DNA of 64,000 bases, taken from NCBI GenBank assembly GCA_946498095.1, contig CAMMMX010000011.1, forward strand, positions 22,190-86,189. Direction: 5' to 3'. Source of the DNA: an uncultured Clostridia bacterium (GTDB taxonomy: Bacteria > Bacillota > Clostridia > Oscillospirales > Ruminococcaceae). Below are positions 1 to 10,146 of this stretch, piece by piece. Position numbers and translations under genes: made by a program. Below the pieces are notes generated by a model, which was given only the letters and a program-made list of their open reading frames with translations, searched no databases and was not told the DNA's origin. Every line of letters begins with the position of its first letter. Position 1 is the stretch's first letter.

Positions 1-152
1 GTTCCTTCAGCACCCCATACATGAAGCATCTCCATACGAATCATGTCATGGGAAAGTCGTATTGTATTTGAACCGAACTTTTCCTGAAGTATTTTAGCGA
101 CCGTTGTTTTGCCACTGCCGGAATTTCCTCTTAATATAATGAGTTTTGGCAA
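1..152 (-). CDS. P-loop kinase, N-terminal part, cut by window edge
   Basis: Only about the first 50 residues are present; the gene continues past base 1. It reads from a TTG codon at 152 preceded by a GGGGGA ribosome binding site. The protein starts PKLIILRGNSGSGKTT, a clean Walker A loop (GNSGSGKT) directly after the first beta strand, as in small nucleoside/uridine-kinase-like or zeta-type P-loop phosphotransferases. The following SHDMIRMEML resembles the segment after the P-loop in that group. The substrate cannot be told from this fragment. Confidence 0.6.
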   Translation of the reverse strand, partial: MPKLIILRGNSGSGKTTVAKILQEKFGSNTIRLSHDMIRMEMLHVWGAEG

Positions 153-470
153 TCTAATTCCCCCGATAATTTTCAATTTTTTGCTCATTTTTATATTCGT
201 ATTTTAACATATGAGGATGCTCTTTTCTATCTGCTTTATTGATGAACAGCGTCGTTGTCCTTATTCGAAAGCATATAAAAATGGGAGGATGAATGCTGGA
301 CATTGTTCAAGAATTCGTGAACAAAAACAATGATATTGTATGACATTTTATCGAAAAACTGAAGGTAAGAAGAGGACAAGCCGAACATGAGCCGGCATAG
401 TTTTTCAATAATACCGTCATAAAAGCAGCACTTTATGGGAGACACCTTAAGGAGTTTTCCCCTTTTTTCG
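153..470. other. intergenic stretch without recognisable gene
   Basis: AT-rich spacer between the end of the ABC exporter operon and the start of the P-loop kinase gene, both on the minus strand. It should hold the kinase promoter, but I see no consensus -35/-10 pair that I would defend. No tRNA, repeat or coding similarity was seen. Confidence 0.4.
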
Positions 471-1247
471 TTACGACCCCGTCGATCTGTAATGTCGCAG
501 ACCGATCCGCCATAAAGCATAACATGGGAGAAGGAACCCAAGGCTTGCAAGCGGTAGCAGCATGTACAGTGGGTTTTGGCTACGCCCGATGAGATAGAGA
601 AAGGGATAATATTGAAACAGCGCCAGTGGGACGACGAAGGTAAAGAATAAAAGAACCGGCTTGCCGTAAACAACGAAGGGGTATCTCCCGAACTCCCGTC
701 CACCGTCAGTGAAGATATTCAGCACCTCCAGACCTTCCGTTGTAAAAAAGCACAAACCTGCATAAATCAGGAAAAGACCGGAAAATACCGCAGTCCCGCA
801 CAGGATCATCAGCAGCAGAGTGACGACTTTGTCCATCTGCCATGGAACGCCGCTGGCGGGGATTGCGTAGGCGAAGACAAGCACCGACTGTAGCAGCCGG
901 CCCAAACGCGTCAGTTCAACCTTTGAGGCAAGCACCTGAAAGACGATACCCCGCGGCCGTACCAGGATGCGGTCGAACTCGCCGTTGCTGATCATGGACG
1001 AAAAGGCGTCGAAGCCGCGGAAGAAGCATTCCGCCAGGGAAAAGGCCATCAGGACGGTGGCGAAACACAGGAGGACTTCGCTGTAGGTGAAGCCCTCGAC
1101 CTGATTGAAGCGGGTAAACATAAAGTAGATGCCGAGAAAAGCAGAGAAAGCGCCGAGGAACTGTCCTAAAATGGTCAGGAAAAACGAAGCCTTGTGCTGC
1201 ATTTGGCTTTTCACATGGATCGCAAAGTAACGTAGATATAGCCGCAT
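471..1247 (-). CDS. ABC-2 type transporter permease (DUF990-like), second subunit
   Basis: A 258-residue integral membrane protein with about six hydrophobic segments, ending with a membrane-proximal RHYRSTGS tail. The start ATG at 1247 is chosen over the upstream one because AGGAGGG lies 7 bases before it. It resembles the paired permeases of the ABC-2_6 (DUF990) group, which form heterodimeric exporters with one NatA-like ATPase. It is the last gene of a three-gene operon (ATPase, permease, permease). The cargo is unknown; members of this group are usually linked to export of hydrophobic or toxic compounds, which is family knowledge and not visible here. Confidence 0.8.
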   Translation of the reverse strand: MRLYLRYFAIHVKSQMQHKASFFLTILGQFLGAFSAFLGIYFMFTRFNQVEGFTYSEVLLCFATVLMAFSLAECFFRGFDAFSSMISNGEFDRILVRPRGIVFQVLASKVELTRLGRLLQSVLVFAYAIPASGVPWQMDKVVTLLLMILCGTAVFSGLFLIYAGLCFFTTEGLEVLNIFTDGGREFGRYPFVVYGKPVLLFFTFVVPLALFQYYPFLYLIGRSQNPLYMLLPLASLGFLLPCYALWRIGLRHYRSTGS

Positions 1248-1297
1248 GGGAATCCCTCCTGTCGTCGCAGACATTTTTTATTTTAACATGCTAACCA

Positions 1298-2125
1298 CTA
1301 ACCGCCCTGTACGACGATGCGTCGCAGTGCGTGACGCATCCACAGCCGCCCGGCGATCACGAGCGCCGCAAGCCAGAAGACCTGGACGAGGACGCCTCTG
1401 ATCAGCTCCTCACCGGCAATGTTGCCGCTGTAGACGCGCAGCGGCAGGTTCTGCATGGACGCAAAGGGTGTCAACTCGACGATGCGGCGTATCGTGTCAG
1501 GAAAGAAGGGGAGCGGGACGAGGGAGCCGGTCAGCAGATCGGTGATGGACAGTGCGATGACCCGGACGCCGAGAGGTGAAAGGGTGTAAAACGTCGCGAT
1601 ATAGACGATCATACAGAACGAGACGACCGTGCACAATCCCAGCGCCATCGTCGGCAGGAATACGGCGAATGCTAAGGGGGAGGAGGGCAGGGAAAGACCA
1701 TAGGGGGCGGGTAGTAGTGCGGCGACAAGGAGGATAGGTGCGCAACGCAGTAGTGCGCGTGAGACGCGTCCAGCGAGGTTTTGAATAAACCACTTGCTGT
1801 ACAGATCTATGGGGCGGGCTAACTCGTAGGCAATATTGCCGTCAGTGATCGCGGCAAAGACGTCGTTCTCCAGAAACCAGGACATGAACAGTGCGAGAAA
1901 GGCCTGCTGCAGCCAGATATAGGATGCCAGCGCGGAAAATTCCATCGGAAAGGCCGGCGGGTCGGCCTGATAAAAAGCGCGGAACAAAAGAATTTCCATG
2001 AATCCCCAGGCGAACTGGGTACAGACGCCTGCGGCGGCTGCGGCCCGGTATTGCAGGCCGTTAATGAAACGTACGCGGAACAGGCTGCCGTACATGCGCG
2101 CCCGGGATGATAAGGAGGCTTTCAT
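1298..2125 (-). CDS. ABC-2 type transporter permease, first subunit
   Basis: A 275-residue membrane protein with about six transmembrane stretches and a short basic N-terminus (MKASLSSRARMYGSLFRVRF). Its start codon overlaps the stop of the upstream ATPase gene (2122-2125), so translation is probably coupled. The motif ITDGNIAYELARPID matches ISNGEFDRILVRPRG in the sister permease, showing that the two are paralogous halves of one channel. Together with the ATPase it should form an exporter in the cytoplasmic membrane. Confidence 0.82.
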   Translation of the reverse strand: MKASLSSRARMYGSLFRVRFINGLQYRAAAAAGVCTQFAWGFMEILLFRAFYQADPPAFPMEFSALASYIWLQQAFLALFMSWFLENDVFAAITDGNIAYELARPIDLYSKWFIQNLAGRVSRALLRCAPILLVAALLPAPYGLSLPSSPLAFAVFLPTMALGLCTVVSFCMIVYIATFYTLSPLGVRVIALSITDLLTGSLVPLPFFPDTIRRIVELTPFASMQNLPLRVYSGNIAGEELIRGVLVQVFWLAALVIAGRLWMRHALRRIVVQGG

Positions 2126-3096
2126 ATCGCAAACTCCTCATACAATGACACGACCATCTCTTCAGCGCTTGCGCCCGCGACGGACAGGTCGGTGATCTCT
2201 GCACCTGCCGACAGATGGGCAATCGCGCGGGAAACAGACAACACAGAAGTGTCTACTGCGAAGACGGCACGCCCATCCAGAGCGCTTTGTTGCGTCAGCC
2301 CCAGCAAGGGAGAGAAGGAACCTGCGCAGTATTCAACTGTGATGGTGCGTACCGCTGAGGCACGTTTTTTCAAATCGTCAAGCGTACCGTCCAACAAAAT
2401 CTGCCCTTTACCGATCAACAGGATGCGATCGGCAAGCGCTTCGATATCCTGCATGTCATGGGTGGTGAGGATGACGGTCGTACCATACTCGCGGCAGCGC
2501 TTCTTGATGAACTGGCGTACCGCGATTTTGGATACTGCGTCCAGGCCGATGGTCGGCTCGTCCAGAAACAGGATGGCAGGATTGTGCAGAAGAGAGGCGG
2601 CAATTTCGCAGCGCATCCGCTGACCAAGGCTTAATTGCCGCGCTGGGGTGCGGACGATCTGAGCCAGATCGAGCGTCTCGACAAGCTCGTCCAAGGTCCG
2701 TGCAAAGTCGGCATGTCCGACACCGTAAATGTCGCGGATCAACTCGAACGAGTCTGCGACGGGCACATCCCACCACAGCTGGGAGCGCTGTCCGAAAACG
2801 ACGCCGATACGCCGAACATGGTCGGTGCGGTCCTTCCATGGCGTCAGTCCGTCGATGTCGCAGCGACCACTGTCGGGAGTGAGAATGCCGCTCATCACCT
2901 TGATGGTACTGCTTTTGCCGGCGCCGTTAGGGCCGATGTAGCCGACCATCTCTCCGTCTCCGACGGTGAAGGAGACATCCCGTAGTGCGTGGACGGCCTC
3001 GTACTCCCGAAGGAACAGCGACCTAACGGCTTGTGAAAAGCCTGCGCTGCGCCGCGCCACGCGGAACGTCTTGTTGATGTTTTCCAGCGTGATCAT
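2122..3096 (-). CDS. ABC transporter ATP-binding protein (NatA/CcmA-type exporter)
   Basis: A 324-residue nucleotide-binding subunit. Walker A GPNGAGKSST, signature LSLGQRMR (a variant of LSGGQ that is common in this subgroup), Walker B ILFLDEPTIGLD and the switch histidine in TTHDM are all present, so it should hydrolyse ATP. The last ~90 residues are a C-terminal extension typical of ABC-2 exporters. The start at 3096 has AGGAGG 7 bases upstream; the longer frame to 3120 lacks a site. It is the first gene of the exporter operon, which is transcribed toward base 1. Confidence 0.9.
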   Translation of the reverse strand: MITLENINKTFRVARRSAGFSQAVRSLFLREYEAVHALRDVSFTVGDGEMVGYIGPNGAGKSSTIKVMSGILTPDSGRCDIDGLTPWKDRTDHVRRIGVVFGQRSQLWWDVPVADSFELIRDIYGVGHADFARTLDELVETLDLAQIVRTPARQLSLGQRMRCEIAASLLHNPAILFLDEPTIGLDAVSKIAVRQFIKKRCREYGTTVILTTHDMQDIEALADRILLIGKGQILLDGTLDDLKKRASAVRTITVEYCAGSFSPLLGLTQQSALDGRAVFAVDTSVLSVSRAIAHLSAGAEITDLSVAGASAEEMVVSLYEEFAI

Positions 3097-3147
3097 GCCT
3101 GTCCTCCTTGCTGTCGTCAATATTTGCCAGCGGGGTCGCTGACAGCC

Positions 3148-3171
3148 GAAAAAGCCCCTTTTTCAGGGGCT
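3148..3171 (-). terminator. Rho-independent terminator of the XRE-methyltransferase gene
   Basis: On the minus strand AGCCCC and GGGGCT form a 6-bp stem around a 7-base A-rich loop, followed by TTTTTC. It lies between the methyltransferase gene (ends 3295) and the exporter operon (starts 3096), so it separates the two transcription units. Confidence 0.75.
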
Positions 3172-3294
3172 GGGGTTATTACTATAGCACAACTGAACAT
3201 CTTTTGCAAGACTTTCCTACAAAAGTACGAGAAAACGAGGAAGCGCGTCTGTGATGATCAGGTGCGGCAGAAGGTTTTCTGCCTGTGGGTCGCT

Positions 3295-4269
3295 TTATTT
3301 TTCACAAAAACGCACATAGCTCGTGAATTTCAGGTTCACCCCCAACTCCCTGGCCAGATTGGCTATTGAGCTGTCGTCATCGGCGGTGTACCAGTACCCG
3401 CTGATGATGCTGTCGATTTTCCGAAATCCGGCGAGTACAGTTTCTTCGTATAAATCGATGAAAATATCCGGACGCTTTTCTTGGAGCACTCTCTGCGCAT
3501 ACGCCGGCAGAGACGCAAAGGTTTCCTTTGTGACAAATCCGGTTGAAGTGACTAGCAGGCCGCCAGGTTTCAAGACGCGCCAGGCTTCTTTCAATGCGTT
3601 CCCCTTGTCGCCTTCGGCGTTTCCGATTCCCCCTCCGTCCGACACCACGTCGATACTGCAATCCGAAAAAGGAATCTCGCAGAAGTCAAAAGCGGCATAG
3701 CTGACATTCGGCGGATCCATCTCTTTGTCTAAAAAGCGTTTCCATTCATTGACAACAGTAGGGGAGAGATCGCTGATAATGACCACCGCTTCCGGATTGT
3801 GCTTCAGTATGCAGGGCATATAACCGCCTCCGGGACCGGTTCCAATTTCCAGGATAACGCCGCCGTGCGAGACGATGCGTTGGGCAATGTTGTGGCGTGC
3901 TTGGCTGATGCTGGACATTTGGCTTTCCCAATTACGGGCAATCCAGGAGTCGTTTACGATTTGCTGCGCCCATGCCACGTTGTGTTCACGTTCCGTTTTG
4001 GAAACAAAGTAAGCAATCCCGTCCATATCAAAGGGGCGGTTCGCTAATTTCGAGACAAGATTTGGTTCTTCCAGCATGTCGTTGATGGATACCTGATACA
4101 GATGGGAAAGCGTGAGCAGCAGGTCGATGTCCGGCAGCGCCGTACCGCATTCCCATTTCGAAACAGCCTGCGGCGTGACGCCGAGTTTTTCAGCCAGTTG
4201 TGTTTGGGATAGCTCCAGATTCCGGCGGTAAGAAGAGATTCGTTTACCGAAATGTACTTTATTGATCAT
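3295..4269 (-). CDS. XRE helix-turn-helix / class I SAM-methyltransferase fusion
   Basis: A 324-residue two-domain protein. Residues ~5-65 are a Cro/CI helix-turn-helix (LSQTQLAEKLGVTPQAVSKWE). Residues ~115-300 are a Rossmann methyltransferase with motif I LEIGTGPGGG, an acidic residue after beta 2 (IISDLS) and the post-motif WRVLKPGGLLV. The ATG at 4269 has AGGGAGGA upstream. XRE regulators with a C-terminal sensing or catalytic domain are known in Firmicutes. The methyl acceptor is unknown, and whether the domain is a catalyst or a SAM sensor cannot be decided. The gene is single, with its own terminator. Confidence 0.82.
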   Translation of the reverse strand: MINKVHFGKRISSYRRNLELSQTQLAEKLGVTPQAVSKWECGTALPDIDLLLTLSHLYQVSINDMLEEPNLVSKLANRPFDMDGIAYFVSKTEREHNVAWAQQIVNDSWIARNWESQMSSISQARHNIAQRIVSHGGVILEIGTGPGGGYMPCILKHNPEAVVIISDLSPTVVNEWKRFLDKEMDPPNVSYAAFDFCEIPFSDCSIDVVSDGGGIGNAEGDKGNALKEAWRVLKPGGLLVTSTGFVTKETFASLPAYAQRVLQEKRPDIFIDLYEETVLAGFRKIDSIISGYWYTADDDSSIANLARELGVNLKFTSYVRFCEK

Positions 4270-4441
4270 ACCTGTCCTCCCTCATATTTCTACCTTAATC
4301 TTATCACCATAGAGATGAAAAAAGAAGCGACGCGTATTTTCAAAAAAGAGAGCGGCGTACAACCGCCGGTTGTGGTGGATACCGCCGCTGAATTCATTTT
4401 ATCCGTCATAATGTGATGGTAGAGAACGACGATGGTATGCG

Positions 4442-4876
4442 TTACTCCAGCTTCTTGCGCATTGTGACATGGGGACAGTGCTCGTCGAGATGCTCCTCCC
4501 CAGCGCGGACGTAGCCCAGCCGCTGGTAGAAGCCCTCCGCCTGAAGCTGGGCGTCGAGTTCGACGGACATCCCTCCAAGATGGCGAATTTCCTCCTCCAG
4601 TCGCGCGATTACCTGTGCGCCGATGCCCTTCCCGCGGAAAGGCTTGCGCACCGCGACGCGTCCGATATGCCATAGACCAGGGCGGCTTATGTCCGGATAG
4701 ACGCGTCCCGTGGCGGCGGGCGTGTCTCCATCGCAGAACAGCAGATGCAGGGCGACGGCGTCAGTGTCGTCAAATTCATGGGTAAAGCCTTGCTCGAGCA
4801 TGAACACCTCACGGCGAATTTCCCGGGCGGCGGGCAGCGCGTCCAGACCTGTGGCGATTTGGCAGGTTAGGTTCAA
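4442..4876 (-). CDS. GNAT family N-acetyltransferase (ElaA-like)
   Basis: 144 residues, the usual size of a single GNAT domain. The acetyl-CoA loop is RGKGIGAQVIARLEEE, preceded by the beta-4 strand IGRVAVRKPFRG, and the C-terminal AEGFYQRLGYV is the common GNAT end motif. It starts at a TTG (4876) with GGAG 8 bases upstream. The overall pattern (REVFMLEQGF near the N-terminus, late EEHLDE) is like the ElaA subgroup of unknown acceptor. It is a monocistronic neighbour of the XRE-methyltransferase gene on the same strand. Confidence 0.85.
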   Translation of the reverse strand: MNLTCQIATGLDALPAAREIRREVFMLEQGFTHEFDDTDAVALHLLFCDGDTPAATGRVYPDISRPGLWHIGRVAVRKPFRGKGIGAQVIARLEEEIRHLGGMSVELDAQLQAEGFYQRLGYVRAGEEHLDEHCPHVTMRKKLE

Positions 4877-5036
4877 AAGGAAAACTCCTCACGTAATAAA
4901 TTTACGGTGTTTTTGGCAAGAACACCATAGAAAAACTTGTTATCCTGCGTTGAATATGGGATAATAAAGGAGCAGGTGAAGGGGGATTAAAATGCCCCTT
5001 ATTAGCTTGGCTTCCAAAGAAAAGGAGGGAATCTGA

Positions 5037-5912
5037 ATGGGGGAACGAATTCTAATTCAAAACATACCGGAAATATCTGCCATTTACTTTGCCTTGCTGC
5101 ATTGCGGCTATGAGGATTTCGCTTATGAAAAAGACATAGCTCTCAAAGAAACAATTGAGAGTTTCCTTCAAGCTGAAATAGATTGTACGGTTTCGTTTTT
5201 TACCAAAGTCAGGCAGAATACCTGCGAAGTGTACCCGTACTGGCCTCGGGCTGCGGCGTTAGAGTCCGCAACGTTTTTCATGGATCACGCCTGTACGCAA
5301 TTTAAAGCGTTTGAGGTCTTCCAAAATGACATAATGACTGCAAGCAATCTATCTGAAGCCGAACGAAATCAGGATTTCTGGGATTGGGTCAAGGACTTTC
5401 CTTCGGCGCTGGTGTGCATTTTAAACTGCAACAGCTTTCAAAACTACTTGAAGTGGGAGAACACTTGGATTGAGGAACAGAATCGTGCTCGGAAAAACGA
5501 GCTGGATCAAATTGGACGGATTATTGATTTTTGTGCCTCACAATACGCTTCCCCTATTCAAAAAATATCTATCGTTCTCAATCCCATAAAGTGCGCATAC
5601 TCCGCAGACTACCACATCTATGGAAAGCAGTTCTTTTTTTGTTCCGGCGCGTTTCATCCGGAAGCTGTTATCCATGAGTTTTTACACCCCATTGTACATC
5701 CCTATGTACAAGAGGTGCGAGACATCATCCGGCGGCTGCATATACGTTATCCCGGTGTGGATGGATCATATTATCTGTCTGACGATGAGGATGGAAGCGT
5801 CAACGCATTTGAGGAATACATGGTAAGATGCTTTGCCGCTGATGTCCTGGAAGGAACCCTTCCGTTAAATTTAACTTCCTATATGTGCGAAATATTGAAC
5901 CGATTTTCTTAG
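5037..5912 (+). CDS. Uncharacterised protein with HExxH metallopeptidase-like motif
   Basis: 291 residues, no signal peptide, rich in Cys and aromatic residues. The only recognisable feature is HEFLH at residues 213-217, a zincin HExxH motif, followed about 45 residues later by EEYMVRCFAADVL, where a glutamate could be the third zinc ligand. This is the layout of gluzincin-like domains, but I do not recognise the family. GGAGGGAATCTG precedes the ATG. It stands alone between minus-strand genes and the rpoB promoter. Function is inferred only from the motif. Confidence 0.55.
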   Translation: MGERILIQNIPEISAIYFALLHCGYEDFAYEKDIALKETIESFLQAEIDCTVSFFTKVRQNTCEVYPYWPRAAALESATFFMDHACTQFKAFEVFQNDIMTASNLSEAERNQDFWDWVKDFPSALVCILNCNSFQNYLKWENTWIEEQNRARKNELDQIGRIIDFCASQYASPIQKISIVLNPIKCAYSADYHIYGKQFFFCSGAFHPEAVIHEFLHPIVHPYVQEVRDIIRRLHIRYPGVDGSYYLSDDEDGSVNAFEEYMVRCFAADVLEGTLPLNLTSYMCEILNRFS

Positions 5913-6094
5913 ATCGCTCTCCTTGATTTTTTCTAGCTTAGTTTTCCCAAAAAGACGACAAATCCGGACGGATAAACGGTAAATCGCGCTTAGAACATCC
6001 GAAAATCCTACATATCGATAAAAAACAGCCCTTTCCCCTAAATATTTAAGGGACAAGGACTGAAAGTTTGTGCATTTTTTGGCGCATCCACCTG

Positions 6095-6123
6095 TTGACA
6101 AGGGCAGCTAGATGTTATATAAT
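6095..6123 (+). promoter_or_regulatory. Consensus sigma-A promoter of rpoBC
   Basis: TTGACA at 6095-6100 and TATAAT at 6118-6123 with exactly 17 bases between them, a perfect consensus housekeeping promoter. Transcription should begin near 6130, giving an rpoB leader of about 280 bases. The usual upstream rplJ-rplL genes are absent, so rpoB has its own strong promoter. Confidence 0.85.
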
Positions 6124-6129
6124 AAGATA

Positions 6130-6412
6130 CTGTATCATAATCGGTAATTGTGTCCATTTCCAATAAAGTTAAGCAAAGTATACCATATTGAACCTGTGAT
6201 ATCAAGGGGACATTTTTGTCGAAATTGTGAATTATTCGCCCGCCGTCCTTGGTGCGGACAGGCAGGTGCGGGCGTGCCGTTTTTCCTACAGAACCTATGT
6301 TCCGGTGGGTAGGGCGGCTTTTGGTCTTTGTAGGAAGTAGCGTTGCGGGCAAAGGGCCATACTGGGAGCAATGCCGCCGCGCTTTAAAATATGGAATGGA
6401 GTGATAAGGCCA
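6130..6412 (+). promoter_or_regulatory. Long structured 5' leader of rpoB
   Basis: About 280 bases of untranslated leader. CGCCCGC (6237-6243) pairs with GCGGGCG (6268-6274), with an inner GTCC/GGAC stem (6245-6248 with 6256-6259), and a TTTTT run follows at 6280-6284, like a weak terminator. Next, TTCCTACA (6283-6290) can pair with TGTAGGAA (6329-6336), enclosing another GC-rich hairpin and overlapping the T-run. This could be an attenuation switch, but no known ribosomal-protein leader family is recognised. Confidence 0.45.
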
Positions 6413-9400
6413 ATGGTGAATGTCAAGCCAGTTAAGTTTGGTAAGAACGAACGTATGAGCTTTTCCAGAATCAACGAGGTTCTTGATATGCCAAATCTCA
6501 TCGAGGTGCAAAAGAACTCGTATAATTGGTTCCTGGAAGAAGGGCTGAAGGAGGTCTTCCGCGACGTTTCCGAGGTGACCGATTACAACGGCAACCTGGT
6601 GCTGGACTTTGTGGACTACAGGCTCGATGATACCCCCAAATACAGTGTGGAAGAATGCAAGGAGCGCGACGTAACCTATGCGGCCCCCTTGAGGGTCAAG
6701 GCCAGGCTTTTAAATAAAGAAACAGGAGAGATAAAGGAACAGGAAATCTTTATGGGAGATTTCCCGCTGATGACTGATAGCGGCACCTTTGTCATTAATG
6801 GCGCCGAACGTGTGATTGTATCGCAGCTTGTTCGTTCTCCCGGTGTCTATTACGGCTTTGACTATGATAAAACCGGCAAAAAGCTGTTCCATTCCACGGT
6901 GATCCCAAACCGCGGCGCATGGCTGGAATATGAAACCGACTCCAATGATGTGTTTTACGTCCGTATTGATAAAAACCGTAAAATTCCAATTACTGTTTTT
7001 ATTCGTGCGCTTGGCGTTGGCTCCGATTCTGAGATTTATGAGCTGTTCGGTGAGGACGAGCGGTTGGTACAGACCATTACGCAGAAGGATACGACTAAAA
7101 ATACAGAAGAGGCTCTTTTAGAAGTCTATAAGAAACTACGTCCAGGCGAGCCGCCGACAGTGGACAGCGCGCTTTCCCATCTCAATGCGCTGTTCTTTGA
7201 CGCAAAGCGTTATGACCTGTCCCGCGTCGGACGTTATAAATATAATAAGAAACTGGCAATCGGTCCGCGGATTGCCGGACAGCGCCTAGCACAGCCTGTT
7301 GTGAATGAACTGACGGGTGAAGTCCTGGCCGAGGCGGGTGAGCTGCTGACCAAAGAGAAGGCTTTCGCCATTCAGGATGCCGGTGTCAATGTCGTCATGC
7401 TCCAGGTGGAGGAGCATGAGGTGAAAGTGTTTGGCAACGGTATGGTGGATATGGAAAAATTCTTGCCGTTTGCATGCGACGTACGTGAGCTGGGCGTCAA
7501 CGAAAAGGTGCGGCTGAGCGTACTGAGGGAAATCCTGGAGGGTTCGTCGGACGAGGAAGCAATCAAAGAAGAGATCAAGCGCCGGATTAACGAGCTGATT
7601 CCGGGACATATCATTATCGACGATATTTTTGCTTCCATCAACTATCTAAATAACCTCGCTTATGGGATTGGCGTTGTCGATGACATCGATCACCTTGGCA
7701 ACCGCCGTATTCGTAGCGTTGGAGAGCTTTTGCAGAATCAGTTCCGTATCGGTTTTGCGCGGATGGAACGCGTCATTCGCGAGCGTATGACATTGCAGGC
7801 GCAGGATATGGACGTTGTTACGCCGCAGGCGCTTATCAACATCCGTCCAGTGGTGGCGGCAATCAAAGAGTTTTTCGGATCCTCGCCGCTGTCGCAGTTT
7901 ATGGATCAGAACAATCCTCTCGCCGAGCTAACGCATAAGCGGCGTCTTTCTGCGCTTGGCCCTGGCGGACTTTCCCGTGACCGTGCCGGCTTTGAGGTGC
8001 GTGACGTACATTACAGCCATTACGGACGTATGTGCCCGATCGAGACGCCGGAAGGTCCAAATATCGGCCTTATCTCTTATTTAGCGTCTTTTGCGCGGAT
8101 TAACGAGTATGGCTTTATCGAGGCGCCGTATCGCAAAGTCAACAAGGAAACCGGCGTGGTTACCGACGAAGTCGTTTATATGACGGCTGACGTAGAGGAT
8201 AATTACGTTGTTGCACAGGCAAACGAGCCGTTGACCGAAGAGGGCACCTTTGCCCGCGCTAAAGTCAACGCGCGGTACCGTGATCAGATTTTTGAGACGG
8301 AGCGGGAAAACGTCGACTTTATGGACGTCTCTCCGAAAATGGTCGTTTCAGTTGCGACAGCTATGATTCCGTTCTTGGAGAACGACGACGCTAACCGCGC
8401 GCTGATGGGATCCAACATGCAGAAGCAGGCAGTACCGCTGATGGTCACCGATTCCCCGATTGTCGGAACCGGTATGGAATACAAGGCAGCGGTGGATTCC
8501 GGCGTCGTGGTACTGGCCAAGGAGGACGGCTACGTCGAGAAGGTGTCAGCAGACGAGATCATCATCTGCGATGAAGCCGGCGAAAAGCATAGCTATAAGC
8601 TGATTAAATTCAAACGCTCCAACCAGGGCACTTGTGTCAACCAGCGTCCGATTGTCGAGAAGGGCGAAAAAATAACCAAGGGGCAGGTTATCGCGGATGG
8701 ACCCGCAACCTGTGACGGCGAAATCAGCTTGGGTAAGAACGTCCTTATCGGTTTCATGACCTGGGAAGGTTATAACTACGAGGATGCGGTCCTCATCAAT
8801 GAGAAAGTCGTCCGCGACGACGTCTTTACATCGATTCACATTGAGGAGCATGAAATAGAGTCCCGCGACACCAAGCTTGGGCCGGAAGAAATTACCCGCG
8901 ATATCCCCAACGTTGGCGACGATGCGCTGAAGGATCTCGATGAACGAGGAATTATCCGGATCGGCGCCGAGGTGCGCAGCGGCGATATTCTGGTAGGAAA
9001 GGTAACCCCCAAGGGTGAGACGGAGCTGACGGCGGAGGAACGTCTGCTGCGTGCGATTTTCGGGGAGAAGGCGCGCGAGGTGCGCGACAATTCGCTGCGT
9101 GTCCCACACGGCGAATATGGTATCGTTGTTGACGTGAAGGTATTTACGCGTGAAAACTGTGATGAATTGAGTGCGGGCGTCAATCAGGTTGTTCGAGTGT
9201 ATATTGCACAGAAACGAAAGATTTCCGTCGGCGACAAGATGGCGGGCCGTCATGGCAATAAGGGCGTTGTTTCCCGTATTTTGCCACAGGAGGATATGCC
9301 ATTCCTTCCGGATGGAACACCTTTGGATATCGTTCTCAACCCGCTGGGCGTTCCTTCCCGAATGAATATCGGGCAGGTACTTGAAGTGCATCTAGGCTAT

Positions 9401-10129
9401 GCAGCCAAAGCACTGGGATGGAAAATTATGACGCCGGTATTCGATGGTGCACATGAAAGTGACATCCGCGAATGCTTGAAGGAAGCCGGTTTGCGCGAGG
9501 ACGGCAAAACGGTGCTCTATGACGGTCGTACCGGTGAGGCGTTTGACAATCCGGTTACTGTCGGTTATATGTACTTTCTTAAGCTCCACCATCTGGTAGA
9601 CGATAAGATTCACGCCCGTTCAACTGGCCCCTATTCTCTGGTTACACAGCAGCCGCTTGGCGGTAAAGCCCAGTTCGGCGGGCAGCGCTTCGGCGAAATG
9701 GAGGTCTGGGCGCTGGAGGCCTATGGCGCTGCTTATACGTTACAGGAAATTCTAACCGTCAAATCCGATGATGTGGTCGGACGTGTTAAGACCTACGAGG
9801 CGATAGTCAAAGGCCAGAATGTGCCCAAACCGGGTATTCCGGAGTCGTTCAAGGTGCTCATTAAAGAATTGCAGTCGTTGACGCTGGATGTGAAAGTATT
9901 GGATGCGGAAGGCGAGGAAATTGACCTGAAGCAGACCTTTGAGGATGATGACGATATCGGTATTCAGCCCTCCGATTTGGATTTTGAAGAGGAAGTCATC
10001 AATGATCAGGAAAATATTTTGGACAACGGGTTTGTTCCGGATGCCGACGAGGAGGATGAATTCGGACCCGACCTTGATTCATTAGACATCGATTTCGACG
10101 CAAGCATGTTTGAAGAGGATAAATTCTAA
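6413..10129 (+). CDS. rpoB: DNA-directed RNA polymerase subunit beta
   Basis: 1,238 residues, typical for a clostridial beta subunit without the proteobacterial insertions. The rifampicin pocket ([20 protein letters not shown]) carries the wild-type Asp, His and Ser residues, so a rifampicin-sensitive enzyme is expected. The catalytic-region blocks [14 protein letters not shown] and [13 protein letters not shown] are intact. The last ~50 residues are highly acidic (DDDD/EEDE runs), a normal Firmicute tail. The start at 6413 ([10 protein letters not shown]) fits homologues better than the in-frame ATG at 6371. It is co-transcribed with rpoC, 17 bases downstream. Confidence 0.98.
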   Translation: MVNVKPVKFGKNERMSFSRINEVLDMPNLIEVQKNSYNWFLEEGLKEVFRDVSEVTDYNGNLVLDFVDYRLDDTPKYSVEECKERDVTYAAPLRVKARLLNKETGEIKEQEIFMGDFPLMTDSGTFVINGAERVIVSQLVRSPGVYYGFDYDKTGKKLFHSTVIPNRGAWLEYETDSNDVFYVRIDKNRKIPITVFIRALGVGSDSEIYELFGEDERLVQTITQKDTTKNTEEALLEVYKKLRPGEPPTVDSALSHLNALFFDAKRYDLSRVGRYKYNKKLAIGPRIAGQRLAQPVVNELTGEVLAEAGELLTKEKAFAIQDAGVNVVMLQVEEHEVKVFGNGMVDMEKFLPFACDVRELGVNEKVRLSVLREILEGSSDEEAIKEEIKRRINELIPGHIIIDDIFASINYLNNLAYGIGVVDDIDHLGNRRIRSVGELLQNQFRIGFARMERVIRERMTLQAQDMDVVTPQALINIRPVVAAIKEFFGSSPLSQFMDQNNPLAELTHKRRLSALGPGGLSRDRAGFEVRDVHYSHYGRMCPIETPEGPNIGLISYLASFARINEYGFIEAPYRKVNKETGVVTDEVVYMTADVEDNYVVAQANEPLTEEGTFARAKVNARYRDQIFETERENVDFMDVSPKMVVSVATAMIPFLENDDANRALMGSNMQKQAVPLMVTDSPIVGTGMEYKAAVDSGVVVLAKEDGYVEKVSADEIIICDEAGEKHSYKLIKFKRSNQGTCVNQRPIVEKGEKITKGQVIADGPATCDGEISLGKNVLIGFMTWEGYNYEDAVLINEKVVRDDVFTSIHIEEHEIESRDTKLGPEEITRDIPNVGDDALKDLDERGIIRIGAEVRSGDILVGKVTPKGETELTAEERLLRAIFGEKAREVRDNSLRVPHGEYGIVVDVKVFTRENCDELSAGVNQVVRVYIAQKRKISVGDKMAGRHGNKGVVSRILPQEDMPFLPDGTPLDIVLNPLGVPSRMNIGQVLEVHLGYAAKALGWKIMTPVFDGAHESDIRECLKEAGLREDGKTVLYDGRTGEAFDNPVTVGYMYFLKLHHLVDDKIHARSTGPYSLVTQQPLGGKAQFGGQRFGEMEVWALEAYGAAYTLQEILTVKSDDVVGRVKTYEAIVKGQNVPKPGIPESFKVLIKELQSLTLDVKVLDAEGEEIDLKQTFEDDDDIGIQPSDLDFEEEVINDQENILDNGFVPDADEEDEFGPDLDSLDIDFDASMFEEDKF

Positions 10130-10146
10130 GGAAGAAGGGTAGCGTT

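Noticed and set aside
7900..8000. Rifampicin-resistance changes in rpoB
   Set aside because: The [14 protein letters not shown] and LSALG residues are all wild type.
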